The notes: generated by a model from the letters alone, not told the origin. DNA of 64,000 bases from Sycobia sp. Sy_11 (GCA_018907035.1 JACCIC010000300.1:168501-232500), one strand, 5' to 3'; counted from the stretch's first letter, positions 11,103 to 23,972 are shown. Numbers and translations are program-made.

Positions 11103-11605
11103 CCTATCCTCCCGCTCCTCCGGCTCGCCGTTCCTCTCCACGTGTATACATATTATACATATAAATATACATATATACTTGTCACTCGTAATGGAACGAG
11201 AAATCTTGCCCGGTGAAAAATTGCCCCCGCCGTGTCCCGGATTTTCGCGGAAACATTGTCGGCTCGTAGTTATCATATTTATTGTCAAATTAAAACCCGG
11301 CCAATTAGTCGGATTTTTCTGTGCATCGAGATTATATACGATATTATTAATGTATACGAGGATGTTGTTATTATTCCGAGCCCTGGCGAAGAGGGGGTTG
11401 GGGGGGGGAGGGAGTTTTGAAGAAAGAAAAAAAAAATAAATTGAAAAGCCTCCACGCTCCTCGTCCGAGGGAACGGCGATCTTCGAGGTACCCGAAGTTA
11501 TGGCCGAACTGTTATGCCAAGCGTCGGCGAGACGGAATCCTGATTATTATATACGCGTCGGTATGCCGATTCGGCACGATGACTTACCGTTTTAAAATTT
11601 TTAAA

Positions 11606-11610
<5 letters not shown>

Positions 11611-11653
<43 letters not shown>
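11611..11653. repeat. (TA)n microsatellite
   Basis: A 43-bp TA tract follows a TTTTAAAATTTTTAAAAT context. Confidence 0.97.
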
Positions 11654-11656
<3 letters not shown>

Positions 11657-12437
11657 TACAATATTATTACGATTCGTTAGTTTTTCGAGAGTTTCTTCAA
11701 AATTGCTTAATTTTCCTATTGCCAAGAAATATTATCTTTAGGTAACGAATCAATGACTTAGACGATTGCCGTTTAGACAGCATGTACGAATAGTCACTTT
11801 CAAGATATACGGATTATTTCATTTGAAAATTAAAAAAGGGAACATTTCAACGATCGATAATCAATGCTCTCAACGATGGAAAATATTTTCCAATGTAGAA
11901 TCTTTTGCCGAGAATAGCGCCCCGTTTAAAACTGCGTCGAGGCTGATAGAGCGAAACCGATCTCGAGAACGAGCGACGGGAGGCAACGAGCAACGCAGTC
12001 TCGCGCTGCCGTCGTCGCTCGCGATCGAACCCGCAGCATTACTAATGCATACGGCGATTACGCGTCGGCACGCGTCGAGTCGCGGTTCCCGTTGGAATAA
12101 CGCCGGGGCTGTTTGCCGAGCCGGGGGCGGAGGGGGGGGGCGAAAGACTCGGGAGCTCAGCGAGCTTTTACATCCAATATATATATATATATATTTATAG
12201 AAGCTGCGACTTCTGACACGCCGAGCTTTTCCTTTTTTTTCCCATTCGTATCTCAGGCCCGCGATACCCTTCTATATCGTAACGCGTAGTCCGCGTTGCG
12301 CCTCTCCTAGGCGTATCAGTGCGCGTCGTCTCGCCGGTAAAGGCGTCGGTGCAGCGCGAGGAAAGAAAATAAATCGCACGTGCATTATTGCATGCCCGCG
12401 GCAACAAACGGGATTCAATGCGACGCCCGTCGAAGAA

Positions 12438-12475
12438 GGGAGAGGGAGAGGGAGAGAGAGAGAGAGAGAGAGAGA
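12438..12475. repeat. (GA)n microsatellite
   Basis: GGGAGA hexamers at the left edge become pure GA. Confidence 0.94.
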
Positions 12476-12689
12476 AGGGGAGTGAGGAGAAGAGAGAAAT
12501 AGTGTAGTATCAACTATGTACATTCGAACTGTGCTTCTCGAACTTGCATGAGGTGGGACGGGGAGTGAGGAAGGGAGGGTATGTTTAACTTTTTCCCTCC
12601 CTGCTCTTTCCCTAGCCCGCCAGTCCCGTTTCCTCCCTTTATCCTTGCTTTATTCAGGCTCCAGACCGCCTCGACTGCATCGCCCATTA

Positions 12690-12722
12690 CACACATACAC
12701 ACACACACACACATGCATGCAC
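12690..12722. repeat. (CA)n microsatellite
   Basis: CA units are interrupted by TACA and ATGCATGC. Confidence 0.93.
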
Positions 12723-12929
12723 ACCAGGAGCAACGGCTACCACCACCTCCGTATACTACCGAAACTTTCGGGTTTATACGACGCCCTCCGACTTTTCCCC
12801 CCTCCGATCCCCCGCGCGTCCCGCGCCCCACCTGCTCCGCCCTCTTCGCCCCGCTCCCAACCGAGCAACATTGATTGGGTCTTATAATACAATGTGTATA
12901 AGGAATCGAGGGGACGACGGAGTGGGCGC

Positions 12930-12933
<4 letters not shown>

Positions 12934-12987
<54 letters not shown>
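12934..12987. repeat. (TA)n, first of a four-tract cluster
   Basis: A 54-bp TA tract starts 275 bp before the next tract of the cluster. Confidence 0.97.
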
Positions 12988-12995
<8 letters not shown>

Positions 12996-13205
12996 GCACG
13001 GAGCCCCGCGCGCATTATACGGAGGTATAATTTTTCATTTAGCCCCCGTACTTATTATAAATACAGGTTGGCCGAGCGAGGTCGGGCGTTTTCGAGGTCC
13101 GCAGACCTCCCCCTTGCCTCCCTCGACGAACGCGCGCGCTCGTCGAAAGGTCGCTGCCGCAGCCTCTCGAGGAGCGGCGGCGCGATGCATCGCCGGCGCG
13201 CGTGG

Positions 13206-13208
<3 letters not shown>

Positions 13209-13255
<47 letters not shown>
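13209..13255. repeat. (TA)n, second of cluster
   Basis: A 47-bp TA tract directly abuts a GC-rich segment (GCGGCGGCGCGATGCATCG). Confidence 0.97.
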
Positions 13256-13259
<4 letters not shown>

Positions 13260-13392
13260 GGGCGAAAGGCCGCCCCTCCCCCGCCAGTCCCGCGCCATAC
13301 ATAATTCAGAGACTTTACGCGACTGCCGCGGTAATTTTAATCAAAAATTCTATGCATTTTTATTATTCGGCCTCACCATCGACGTACATGCA

Positions 13393-13394
<2 letters not shown>

Positions 13395-13468
<74 letters not shown>
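13395..13468. repeat. (TA)n, longest uninterrupted tract noted
   Basis: A 74-bp uninterrupted TA run is long enough to be prone to cruciform extrusion and assembly length error. Confidence 0.97.
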
Positions 13469-13471
<3 letters not shown>

Positions 13472-13577
13472 TATTCACTCGGCGCTCGCGGGGGTTGGGG
13501 GGTTGGGAAGGGACGGGTGGGGCTGGCATTTATATTCCAAAAGCGTGTAAGTTCTACCTCGCAGTTTTCGAATATAA

Positions 13578-13584
<7 letters not shown>

Positions 13585-13638
<54 letters not shown>
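13585..13638. repeat. (TA)n, fourth of cluster
   Basis: A 54-bp TA tract starts 190 bp after the start of the previous tract. Confidence 0.97.
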
Positions 13639-13639
<1 letters not shown>

Positions 13640-13826
13640 GTATACATAGTATGTATATTGTACATTCAATGCGGGTGTACGTGCGCGCTCGCGTGTTTGT
13701 GTATCGAGCGCGCGATATCCAGCCGTGCACCCGCGTAATTTATTGAAGGTATTTCCGAAATTGTGTTGTCACGCGCTTGCGCTGCTTCCACCTCGCTCAT
13801 GTACGTACGTACTGACACATTCAGAG

Positions 13827-13831
<5 letters not shown>

Positions 13832-13875
<44 letters not shown>

Positions 13876-13876
13876 C
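13832..13876. repeat. (CA)n microsatellite
   Basis: A CA run has a single CACGCA interruption near its right end. Confidence 0.96.
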
Positions 13877-14930
13877 TGTGTACGTATCGTAAAAGAGAGC
13901 AGAAGCGAAATTTTGCGCTGCCTCGTATATATATTTATACATAATATTCGTCGATCGCAGAAAAGGGGGGGGGGTTGAGCGATGGATGAAGCAGAAAAAC
14001 ACAGAAAGACAGAGAGAGAGAGAGAGACACGCAGAGAACTTTCGTTTATTCGCACAAGTATGGCCCGGGTAGGGCCGTAGGAGGATTTGGCTTTTTGAGA
14101 CAAACAATCATTCGTTTATGTCCTTGTCGTTGGATATTTATATATATGGATGAAAAAAGTGTCGCGTCGAGTCGCCTCGAACGCCGAACAAAACAAAAAA
14201 AAAAGAGCGGGCGAAAAAAGTCGGTGCGCTGAGGGCGAAATAAATAAACTATATACGCCCAAAACACATGCGTCCTCCCTGTCTTCCCCACAATCTCCCA
14301 CAACCTAATCGGCTTATATTTTTCGCTAGAAAAATACACGCGGGCGTAGGGAATAGTTCGTCGCCGCTACTCGCTATGAAAATGCTTACTGACAGCGACA
14401 TTTCTTCTTCATTGTCTTTTCTTTTTGTTTTAGGGTTGGGCGGGGCGCTAATTTATTAGATCGCTCTACTGTACGCGTATAAATATATGTAGGCGGGAGG
14501 GCAGTAAAGCTCACGGTTGTTTATACGCGCGCGAACGTAGTTAAGAAATGTAACAACGTTTGCGTATTAACTTTATTAAAAATACGCAGTGAAGAGAAAG
14601 GAGATTTCCAGATAAAAGAAAGAAATGTGGTGAAATATAATTTTCATTGTTTTACATCGCAGGGCGCGATACTGCGTATGCTAAACAATTCGTTTGCGCA
14701 AGTGTATTAAAACTTTCGAGAGTCTCATTTTTTATTATTTTTTTTTTTATTTTTTTTTTTCATAAGGAGAAAAAGAATTAATTATTTATAAAAATACTTA
14801 CGCATAAACAGCATTTCAGTTCCAGCATTTGATACAGAAAACTGTTTGCTTCATTTTTATCTTATTTAAACGAATCCGTATAATGATTTTTCTTCTAATG
14901 TCGTCAATTTGTACACGCACAAATATGACA

Positions 14931-14932
<2 letters not shown>

Positions 14933-14993
<61 letters not shown>

Positions 14994-14995
14994 TA
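14933..14995. repeat. (TA)n with one GT interruption
   Basis: Two TA runs share one ATGTAT interruption at about 14974. The tract lies in AT-rich flanks. Confidence 0.97.
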
Positions 14996-15627
14996 ATACG
15001 TATTTTATGCCCAATAAATAATGCGCGCACGACTTAAACATCCAGTTAATAATGAGTCGTTAATTTAAAAATCAATGTATCTTTATTATACGCGACTAAA
15101 CGGCGCAGTAAAAAAGCAATAATTACTAATTTATTTTCTAAATGAAACTTTGTTCCGATTTTCATCTGAATGCGCATAAAACAGATTTATTAGTTTCGGA
15201 ATACGTTAACAATATATAAATAGCGCAAAAATTTATTTACGAGGCATTAATCTTTTTTTCGCACGATATATACTTCGTGTGTATATATATATATACATAC
15301 ATGTTACGGGAGCCGCCGCGCATTTAAGTCGCGAGAATAGCGCCGGCTCTTATTCCACAGTCTTCGCGTAAAGGAAGAATTATTAAGTTGCGCTCGGGAG
15401 AGCCTTGTTTTTTTTTTTGGTTTTCTTTTTTCATACATGTCATGTATGTATATATATACACGCAAGAATTTTCCCCAACGATTCTCGCGGCCATTCCGAA
15501 ATAATAGGTATGATATCGTAAGCTATATGTAGAAGATAGCGAGCTACAGTGTTAAGTGTTATTGCTCTTTAGAGCTGTCCCTCTCGTCCCCCCTTCTTCG
15601 TCTCTCCGCCCTCTCACCTTCTCAATA

Positions 15628-15629
15628 TC

Positions 15630-15678
<49 letters not shown>

Positions 15679-15694
15679 CTATCTCTCTATCTCT
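15628..15694. repeat. (CT)n microsatellite
   Basis: A CT core is followed by TACCTATCTC interruptions. It sits in a small GC-richer island (15560-15900) inside the AT-rich block. Confidence 0.95.
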
Positions 15695-18104
15695 CGTATA
15701 CGAGGGAGGAACGTTTCATTAAGAAGCAGGAGTCGCCCGTGGCAATAAGCGAAACAACCCCAAGCCTGCGAGCCGCGTGGCGGCGGGCGAGGGGCGAGAG
15801 GCGAGATCGGGCAATGTAAGATCGCGCGAACGGCTCTCTCGTAACGCGTCGGCGCGCACGAGCCAGCGAATGGGGATAAAATTTATTGAGGCTATATAGG
15901 GACGAATCGAGGTCCAAGCTACCTGGAGAGGTCGAAATATAAACTATATATATATATGTATATATATGGGCGTCCGGGCTAAGTGCAATTGGCAAAAATA
16001 CTTGGGAAAATCGCAATCAAACTGAATTAGGCGAGAGAAAAAAAAACGAAAGAAAAATGGTCTATAAGTTAAGACACAATGCGTTCGATGCAACTGACTC
16101 TGCGTCGACGAAAAGTTTATGAATCTAGCCAAATACACTTACAGTCGTCGACGACGGGCGCTAACGAGGATTTACTCGAAATAATAAAATTGATACTCGT
16201 TACCATTTAACCAAAGAAACTTGACACCCCGGTCGTTTCGCGAGGCGACGCGACGGTTCGACGCTCGACGCGTCTTCGAGCCGATTAAGCCCAACGCGCA
16301 GGCGTTAATTTCTAAGAGGTGCGCGGGGCGAGAATTTTGCGCACGAACGATTAAATTACAATTGTAATCGTTCCAACTTTTATTCACAATTTTAATCCCA
16401 TTTGTTAAAAAAATAAATAAATAAAAATACATGAAAAAAAACTTTCCTCCGGCGCTTATTATGAAGCGAAGTCGTTCGCGCATTCGGCTTAATCGCCTCG
16501 AGTACGTGTCGATGTAAACGATCTCTATTCGCGAGACCGCTCGAGTGTCAAGTTTCTTTGGAACAAGGGACGAATTTTAATTTTATTATTTAAACTCGTT
16601 GCGCTAAATGTTTGTTTTTTAATTTTTTTTTTCCTTTTAATTCACTTACTTGAGCTAATAATAAAACGCTCTCTATATCAACGAAATATCTATTATCCAT
16701 TATCCAGTACATATTTTCTTATTTTGCAAGAAATAAACCGTTTTCTTGAATTGGGAAAATTTTTGCACAATGTGCGAAGAAGAGCTTAACTCATTCAAAT
16801 CACATAAATTTAGCATACATTTAATGAATATTTGCTTAACGTGAAAAATGGTTTATTTGAAGCAAGGCTAAAAAATAATTATTTGACAATGGGAAATTGT
16901 TTTTTTTTTTACCAAGTAGGAATCGCCGACATTCAACGAATAATTTGTCTGTTCAGCAAAACATTAATAAGGAGAAACAATATTTTGTTTCAGTTTGTGT
17001 CTATTATTATTAAATTTATATACTTACATATATATAAATTGTGTTATAAGAAATTGTGTTTAACAATCAAATAATCAATTAAAAAATTATTTGTCAAATC
17101 GCCATAGATTCGTATGTCTGTAGAATTGAAATAAGGAAGCAGTTAGAGAATTTCACTGAGATCATTGATTGGTTAGGATAAAAGTTAATGTGTTTTGAAC
17201 GCATTCTGGTATTTTTAAATTGGGAATTAGAAGACAAACGCGTAAAATTTTGGTAATCCGTATAAAATGATTTATATGAAATCCTTGGTCGAAAAACTAA
17301 ATCCCTGCAAATGTAATACAAAAAAAATCCGTATTTTGATGAATGACATCAAATGATTATATATTAGAATTCTGTGCAGTAAATATATCTTACATAATCA
17401 AATATTGGAGTAAATCAAACAAAATCTTCTGGATGTAAATAATTGATCTTGTGATGTAATTAAATATTTTTATAACCCCTTCTTAAAGAATTTTAAAAAT
17501 CTCAAAAACCAAAATATGTATTATGAAGGATTCAAATAAATAATTATTCGAATCAACAATTCTCTGTCAGTGATGCTAGATTCGGCACTTTTTGAATATA
17601 TACATACGTAGACATTTATCGAGTAAAAATAACACAGAACGTACAGAGTTTATTCCATAATTAAGACACCTTAGCAAACTAAATTGGAGCGAAGTATAGA
17701 AAGACAGGAGTCCGGAGAAGATAACGGTCCAGAAAAGGCCCCGCGGGGTACGCGCGCGCGCGCGCCCTGCTTCCGCTCGGAGGGCGGATGGCGCCGGAGG
17801 GGCGGGGGAGGGGGTCACGCGCACCAGACTAGCGGCACATCGACATCGACCCCTCCCACGCCCCCTCGAGCGCGCAAACGCTTTTGCGCGTTTGCGCCGA
17901 GAGCGGGGCGCGGAAACACAGAGGCGGTCTCGCGCGCGCAGATGGATCTTCGGCAGAGCTATATATAGGAAGGAAACTTGCAGGAAAGCTCGCGGAGCGA
18001 GCCGGGGCCGTGGGCGAGGCGGGAGGGGGGGAGGTTAGCCCGAATTCCCGGAGCAGCGCCGGGCGCGCAAGATCTAATCATGGAAGCTGGGAGCGGAGCC
18101 AAGT

Positions 18105-18111
<7 letters not shown>

Positions 18112-18150
<39 letters not shown>
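18112..18150. repeat. (TA)n microsatellite
   Basis: A 39-bp TA run with one CATA at the left edge lies between a GGAGCCAAG context and an ACGGAAACGG context. Confidence 0.96.
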
Positions 18151-18151
<1 letters not shown>

Positions 18152-18250
18152 GGAAACGGAAAACTCGCCTCGAAAAAGAGGGAGGAGAGCGACGACGGGG
18201 GGTAGCAAGGGGTGTGCACCTCCCGGGAGAAACGCTCCGGATCTCGACCT

Positions 18251-18258
<8 letters not shown>

Positions 18259-18301
<43 letters not shown>
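18259..18301. repeat. (TA)n microsatellite
   Basis: A 43-bp TA run is preceded by TATGTGTG. Confidence 0.97.
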
Positions 18302-18303
<2 letters not shown>

Positions 18304-18760
18304 ATCGCAGGGGTGTGAGCGCTCCAGCCCCGGACCGTTTAATCAGAGCTTAACGGGCGAGAGCGCGGATCGGAGCCGAGAGCTGAGAACTTACTCGCTC
18401 GCGCCAGCTCGCCTCCCCCCGGACCCTCAGCCCCCGGCGTCGTCTTCGCGCGCTTCCCGGCATGGCCCGCGGCTCTTTTCCAGGGCCGCCGCGCGCATCC
18501 CACGCGGGCGAGGCCGGCGGGTCAGACGAGTCGAATTTCGCCCCCACCCCCCCTCCTCCCTCGCTCCCCGTCGGCTATCTATAAATCCGCATCGTTCTCC
18601 TTAATAAATGGATCGGTATGGGCATCGGCCTCTCGCACTGATGAGAAAATCGTAAGATGCGAGGATACGTCGAACGCGCACATGTGCGAATGTCACGCAC
18701 GGGAGTTATACCGTAATTCATGGAAAATGTGAATCATCGGCGCGTTAAAGCCTACGTACG

Positions 18761-18767
<7 letters not shown>

Positions 18768-18803
<36 letters not shown>

Positions 18804-18811
18804 CAATTTCG

Positions 18812-18856
<45 letters not shown>
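18768..18856. repeat. (CT)n and (TA)n pair
   Basis: CT at 18768-18799 is separated by 14 bases from TA at 18814-18856. Confidence 0.95.
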
Positions 18857-18858
<2 letters not shown>

Positions 18859-19559
18859 GAGAGAAGAGCATAATCCTAGATCTCTCTATATCCTCTAGAT
18901 ATATATCTCGCACGCGCGGGCAGCGAGGCGAGTAGGTGCCCGAGCGCTAAATTGAAAAAGGCGCAAAACTTTATACACTCATATATATGTATATACGTCT
19001 TTATGCACATATATATGCAGCCATATACACGTCTACGGGCGAGCGGTCCGCGCACACGGATGAAAATCGGCCGTCGTATAGCGCTATATATACACGTAGA
19101 CGTTTCTATATAAAATATAGCGGGGCATGGCGGAGCATGTAGATTGGCAGGATTACGGGAGGACGATTGCCGGAGGGAATTAGGGGAGGGGCGAGGTCGA
19201 GTAGCAGTTGGAGGAGGAGGAGAAGGCGGTGGCGGTGGTGGTGGGAGTTACCGGGAAAGTATGGCCGTCTTTTTGAATTTCGCGCCCGGAAAATACGATA
19301 TGGGTTTAATTTAGTTTAAGGAGCCATATTTGATAAAATGAACTTTGTCATACTCTTGATTAAATCCGTCCCCCCACCCATCCCCTCCAACCGCCCCGGG
19401 GCGTTCGAGGATTTGAAATTTTCTTTTTAAAATTTCCTTTTCTTTTTTTTTTTTTTTTATTCTTACCCACTCTTTTTCCTGTTTTTATACGCTCCATCCC
19501 GGTTTTTAATAAGAGCTGATAAGTTTCTTCTCTTTCTCTCTCTCCGCTACGATACAGCC

Positions 19560-20290
19560 GCGGTTCTTCCATTGTAAATGTAATAACATATACTATTTTG
19601 TCTATACATATATATATATATTTTTTTTTTCATTAAATGAAATCGATATTAAAAGACGTAGTTTCGTTATATGATTCGCAATTAAGTTTAAACGTGTCGA
19701 AATTTCTTTGGAAATTTCACCATACGAAGGAATAAACTTTTTAATAATAATTATTTAATTTAACTCTTTCATAATATGGAATGTGTCTATTACATATTTA
19801 TTTATTTACACAAATATTTGTAAGAAAATTTTGTTGTTTTGTGTAAATTGACTTATATTTCCGCAAAATTCATGAATCGAAAATTAATTGAAAAGTCTCC
19901 AGATACTTGGTGAAATTTAGAATTGGCAAGTTTCATAATATATACAACTAAAAATCAATCACTTCTGCTAGCCAAGCGTCAATGCTTTATGTTATTCTGT
20001 TTTTTCTTCATTCATTAATAAATAAGATAATATCTAATTATCATCCAAATTAAGATTGATAAATGCGAGAATCGGTAGGAACAATTAAAAATCAGAATAA
20101 TCTTCTTTAACTTATTGTATCACGCTTGAATTGAAAATTCTTTCATTAATATTTCACGAAAGTTTCATACTAAAATTTATTTATAAGCAAACGAATCGAT
20201 AAATTACGAAATAATTTTCACAATTCACAGCCGAGTATTAGCAAACAAAATTAATTTCGACCCCCCAGCCGACTAATTTTACAACTTATG
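19560..20290. other. AT-rich block, no gene seen
   Basis: The unique sequence is AT-rich and lacks GA or CT tracts. A short TA run at about 19608-19620 is the only simple repeat. Confidence 0.7.
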
Positions 20291-20635
20291 CAACTCGACG
20301 AACTTCTCCGTCTCATTAAAATAATCCCCGTCCTTTCCGCATTACGACGCGGCGGAGATTGTCCCAATGCCACTTGGAGAAAACTTTCGAAAATCTCTTG
20401 TTTACTTTTCCGAGACGGGGAGTACAAAAAAAGAGCTGGAAGGGTGGTGGGCGGGGGGGGAGGCTCTCCTCGACGACCGCACGATCGTTACACTTTGGTC
20501 CCGAGACTCTGTGTGCCGAGTGTAAATAAAAAAAAGACGAACAGAAAGAATAGTTCTCTCCCCCGTCCGCCCTCCCAGACGGCCGAGGACCCGAGGAAAT
20601 CGGAGAAAAAGGATTACCATCCGCTCTCCTTGTTC

Positions 20636-20659
20636 TTTTTTTTTTTTTTTTTTTTTTTT
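20636..20659. repeat. Poly-T run
   Basis: A 24-base T run is followed by GCATGCGCCCGG. No target-site duplication or SINE-like body adjoins it. Confidence 0.95.
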
Positions 20660-20722
20660 GCATGCGCCCGGCCCCATATCCCGTCGGGAGAGCAACGAAT
20701 TCCGGGCCGGCGCACGCGCGCC

Positions 20723-20751
<29 letters not shown>
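20723..20751. repeat. (GA)n microsatellite
   Basis: GA immediately follows a CGCACGCGCGCCC segment. Confidence 0.96.
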
Positions 20752-20754
<3 letters not shown>

Positions 20755-20981
20755 GACCTCGTCGTTCTTCCCTGCCCCCCCCCTCCCTCCGTTTCCCGCT
20801 CGGACGGACGGCAAGGTCTAATTTTTTTTTTTTTTTTCGCAACCTTCGGACCGCTGGAACGGTTTCTCCCGGGGGCGCTAGCGCACACGTACACGCACGC
20901 GCACACAGAGCGCTTTTCCAGGTTTGTCCTAAATTGGATGGACGAAGGGTGACCGCGCGGAGGGCACACAAAAAAAAAGGA

Positions 20982-21019
20982 GAACGAACGACGAACGAAC
21001 GAACGAACGAACGAACGAA
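20982..21019. repeat. (GAAC)n tetranucleotide repeat
   Basis: About nine GAAC units, one disrupted (GACGAAC), encode the Thr-Asn-Glu-Arg repeats seen in overlapping frames. Confidence 0.95.
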
Positions 21020-21101
21020 GAGCGGGTGGCCAAGGTAATGTAGAAAAAAAGGGTCGACCGATGGACGGACGCGGGAGAGCGAGGAGGATGGTGAACGCGA
21101 G

Positions 21102-21103
<2 letters not shown>

Positions 21104-21146
<43 letters not shown>
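21104..21146. repeat. (TA)n microsatellite
   Basis: A 43-bp TA tract is flanked by GAGAGG on the left and GGGGGAGG on the right. Confidence 0.97.
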
Positions 21147-21149
<3 letters not shown>

Positions 21150-21479
21150 GGAGGGACGAGAAAATGAACGGAACGAAAGCTCTCGGAGATAGAGAGGAGC
21201 GGCAGGAGGGGGGGGGGAGAGGTAAATGGTCGACTGAGAGGGTAAGAGGGAATGAAAGAAAGAAAGAGATAGAGAGAAAGACAGAGAGATGGGGATCGGT
21301 CTAATCCGGTTTATCGCAGTCGGAATTTTTACAAATGCCCGCGCGTGATCCAGTATTATAAGAATTTGATGGTTTCTTTTTTCGGTTATGCATTTGTAAT
21401 ACAGTTTTATACAGTTGATTTTGCTTGTACGAAGCCTCGAATTGATTCCCGTGGGAGACCTGTGAGGTTTCAAATGTGT

Positions 21480-22480
21480 TTAAGAATGATATAGTTTATT
21501 AATTCGACGATTAGGCATCTTATCCGTTGTCTTCATTAGAACCATTAATTACTTAGGATTGTAGTATAAATCTTGATACTCCTTGCTGTAGTGTAAAATT
21601 TATTTTACAATTCTCCATATGTCTATCTGATCGACGTTCGAGCAACAATTAAAATTTTTGAAACACCATTTTTTTTTTTGTCGATCTTCCGAACGTTGGG
21701 TCAATGAATTCTAATTATTTAATAATGTAAAAAAATAGAGCCCCTAATTATTTCGCATTTCTTAATATACTTAAACGAAGTATAAGAGAACGTGCGAATT
21801 ATAAAAATTAATTATTTATTAAAAAATTAAATATTTTAAGCCATGTGAGAAAAAAATATCTATATCGTATTTCTTTAAAAATTTTTATCAATCGATAATT
21901 TCAAGTACAGAATGTATGCACTAGAATCTGCTGGATATTCGTAATATTTTAATGCGGCATCGAAGTAATTCGTTAGAAAAGCAATTTAAGCAAATGCGTT
22001 TTTTAACAAGTACAGAATATTTTTGATTGTTTTTAATCATATATATACGTTAAAATACACATATCGAAAATCTAAAAGTAACACTTTAATCAATTCAAAT
22101 ACAAATAAAACACGATTCTAATTCCAATTTTATAAAAAAAAATTTTTTAACAAATTTTCCGAAGTATAATCAACTTAAAATTTTTACATGGTATATTTCA
22201 ATGGAATTTGTTCGTTAAAAGTTCCACTGAAAATTTGATTTGTCACCATAGAATATCCGAATTGAAATAATTGAAATTCAGCTTTTTTTCTAATAAAATG
22301 TGGCCTACAACACACGATGAATAATCAGCTTGCAATCCGATTATAATTGCATATTAATTAAAGTGCGATAAAAAAATAACAATGCCTCGACATAATTTTT
22401 GTTTCTCTGTTTCAGTTGGCGCACGAATGGATTGAGCAATCGAACGCCGACCGTGAATATTATTTCCGAGCACTGTTTCA
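21480..22480. other. AT-rich block, no gene; possible splice acceptor at right edge
   Basis: This is AT-rich unique sequence without microsatellites. Its right edge carries a pyrimidine-rich stretch ending in TTTCAG at 22410-22415, at the junction to the GC-rich block. Confidence 0.6.
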
Positions 22481-22929
22481 ATTAAAAATAACGCACCACT
22501 GCTGGAGTGGATCTAAAGCGGAGAGCTATCGGAGAGTATCGAGTGCCCCTTATCGGCGGCCATATCGAATTTAGGATAAAATGAAGAAATTCCGATTGGA
22601 AAAATAAATTCTTCAATATATTCCAAATGGAGGATAAACCGCGAGGACCGAGCATTTTTCGGATAGAAACAGAAGAGAGCAATAAATCGGCTGAGAGAGA
22701 AAGCGAGCGAAAGAGATAGAGAGGGAGTGAGAGAGAGAGAGAGAGAGGGGGGGGAAGGGGTGAAGAACGCGAGTGAATAAGAAGAGGAAGCGTGTAAAAA
22801 AAAGAGGTAGCCCACGGGGCGGGATTGAAAGGAAGGAATGGGAAAGTATATCTGTATACATACGGTATACTGTATACTGTACACATGTGGATAAGAGTCG
22901 GAGGCGAGTATACGGCGTAGTTCGGTATA

Positions 22930-22930
22930 T

Positions 22931-22985
<55 letters not shown>
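22930..22985. repeat. (CA)n-(TA)n compound tract
   Basis: A short ACACACAC lead-in passes into a 47-bp TA run. Confidence 0.96.
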
Positions 22986-22989
<4 letters not shown>

Positions 22990-23500
22990 ATACGTAAACG
23001 GACTGGATAGATAAACGTAGAGGGGCGGCGGGGAATCGACTCAATCTCGAGCGAGCATCGCGTCGAAAAGGAAGCGCCCGCGGGGTAGTGGCGGCGGCGG
23101 CGGAGGGGGGGGGGCGGCGAGGCGAAGCCGAGGCAAAGTCGGGCCAAGAATACCCGGGATTGGCCCTATAAATAACGGGTCGAATTACACACGCAAACGC
23201 GCGCATACACAGACGCCCACTCACGCAGACCGATCGACGACGACGCGGCGGGGCGCGGAGGGGAGGGGGGAGAGGGGATGGGAGCTACGGGATAGCCGCC
23301 TCTCCTAGCGCGTCGGAGCTCGAAGCATTACCGCAAATTAGATTCTTTTTTGCTCAAAACATCGGGCGACGTCGTCGGTGATCCGTTCTCCACGTCCTCC
23401 TCCCCCTCCTCCGCCCCTCCGCCCAACCCGCCGTCGCGTTCGTACGCGCGGGCTACGTCCGTAATAGCGTATAGTGTATATACATTGAGTCTTCGATGGG

Positions 23501-23502
<2 letters not shown>

Positions 23503-23551
<49 letters not shown>

Positions 23552-23556
23552 ATATA
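23503..23556. repeat. (TA)n-(GT)n compound tract
   Basis: TA at 23503-23537 passes directly into GT at 23537-23550. Confidence 0.96.
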
Positions 23557-23734
23557 CAGATAATATAGCGGCCGACCTCGGGATTTCTCGATAATCACCG
23601 CGAGACCGAAGAACGATAGCGATCGCAAATTTATACGCGGCGAGTCACTCGCGCCGCGGCCTCGCCTGCGCGCGGCTTGCCCCGAGCCGGTGCCATTAGT
23701 GTTCGTCTCGCGCGCCGAGGTGGAGAGTGGAGAC

Positions 23735-23735
<1 letters not shown>

Positions 23736-23767
<32 letters not shown>

Positions 23768-23769
23768 GA
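23736..23769. repeat. (GA)n microsatellite
   Basis: A GA tract with one GGGAG interruption. Confidence 0.94.
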
Positions 23770-23972
23770 CCATTACAAAGTTCTCCATACATTATTGTGG
23801 GAGACACCCGGCTAATTATTTCCCCCGGCACGCAGGCATTGTCCGCATTATTCTTGGGACGTTTGCTTGTGTATAATATGTAATATATATATATAATTAT
23901 GGATACGTGCCAGTTAATTTGTGCACGTCGTCGGGTTACGAAATCGCGAATGCGCCTAAATTTCATGCGTTC

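Larger units (their letters stand above)
8880..14450. other. GC-rich microsatellite block, no supported gene
   Basis: The block contains the CT/GA hairpin at 9.6 kb, GA tracts at 10.3, 10.7 and 12.4 kb and the four-tract TA cluster at 12.9-13.6 kb. The 11766-12200 plus-strand frame is 144 codons with little low complexity before its TA-encoded end, but has no identifiable domain or splice context. Confidence 0.65.
14460..17650. other. AT-rich block, no gene seen
   Basis: The composition is AT-rich with T/A runs near 14730-14760 and 16615-16640. Only two microsatellites of note occur, TA at 14933 and CT at 15628. Between 15900 and 17650 I see no tandem repeat, TIR pair or coding signature. 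Confidence 0.65.
17650..19560. other. GC-rich block, no supported gene
   Basis: CpG-rich unique sequence surrounds two TA tracts and one CT/TA compound. Frames across it are open because stops are rare, and none keeps a motif. Confidence 0.65.

Noticed and set aside
20636..20751. Poly-T run as the tail of an inserted retroelement on the minus strand
   Set aside because: There is no element body, no reverse transcriptase fragment and no target-site duplication around it.
20982..21019. Tandem tetranucleotide array considered as a CRISPR-like array
   Set aside because: There are no unique spacers between repeats; it is an ordinary GAAC microsatellite.
20316..21473. 385-codon minus-strand open frame
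   Set aside because: It is composed of translations of GA, TA, T-run and GAAC repeats with no domain; open only because these repeats lack stops.
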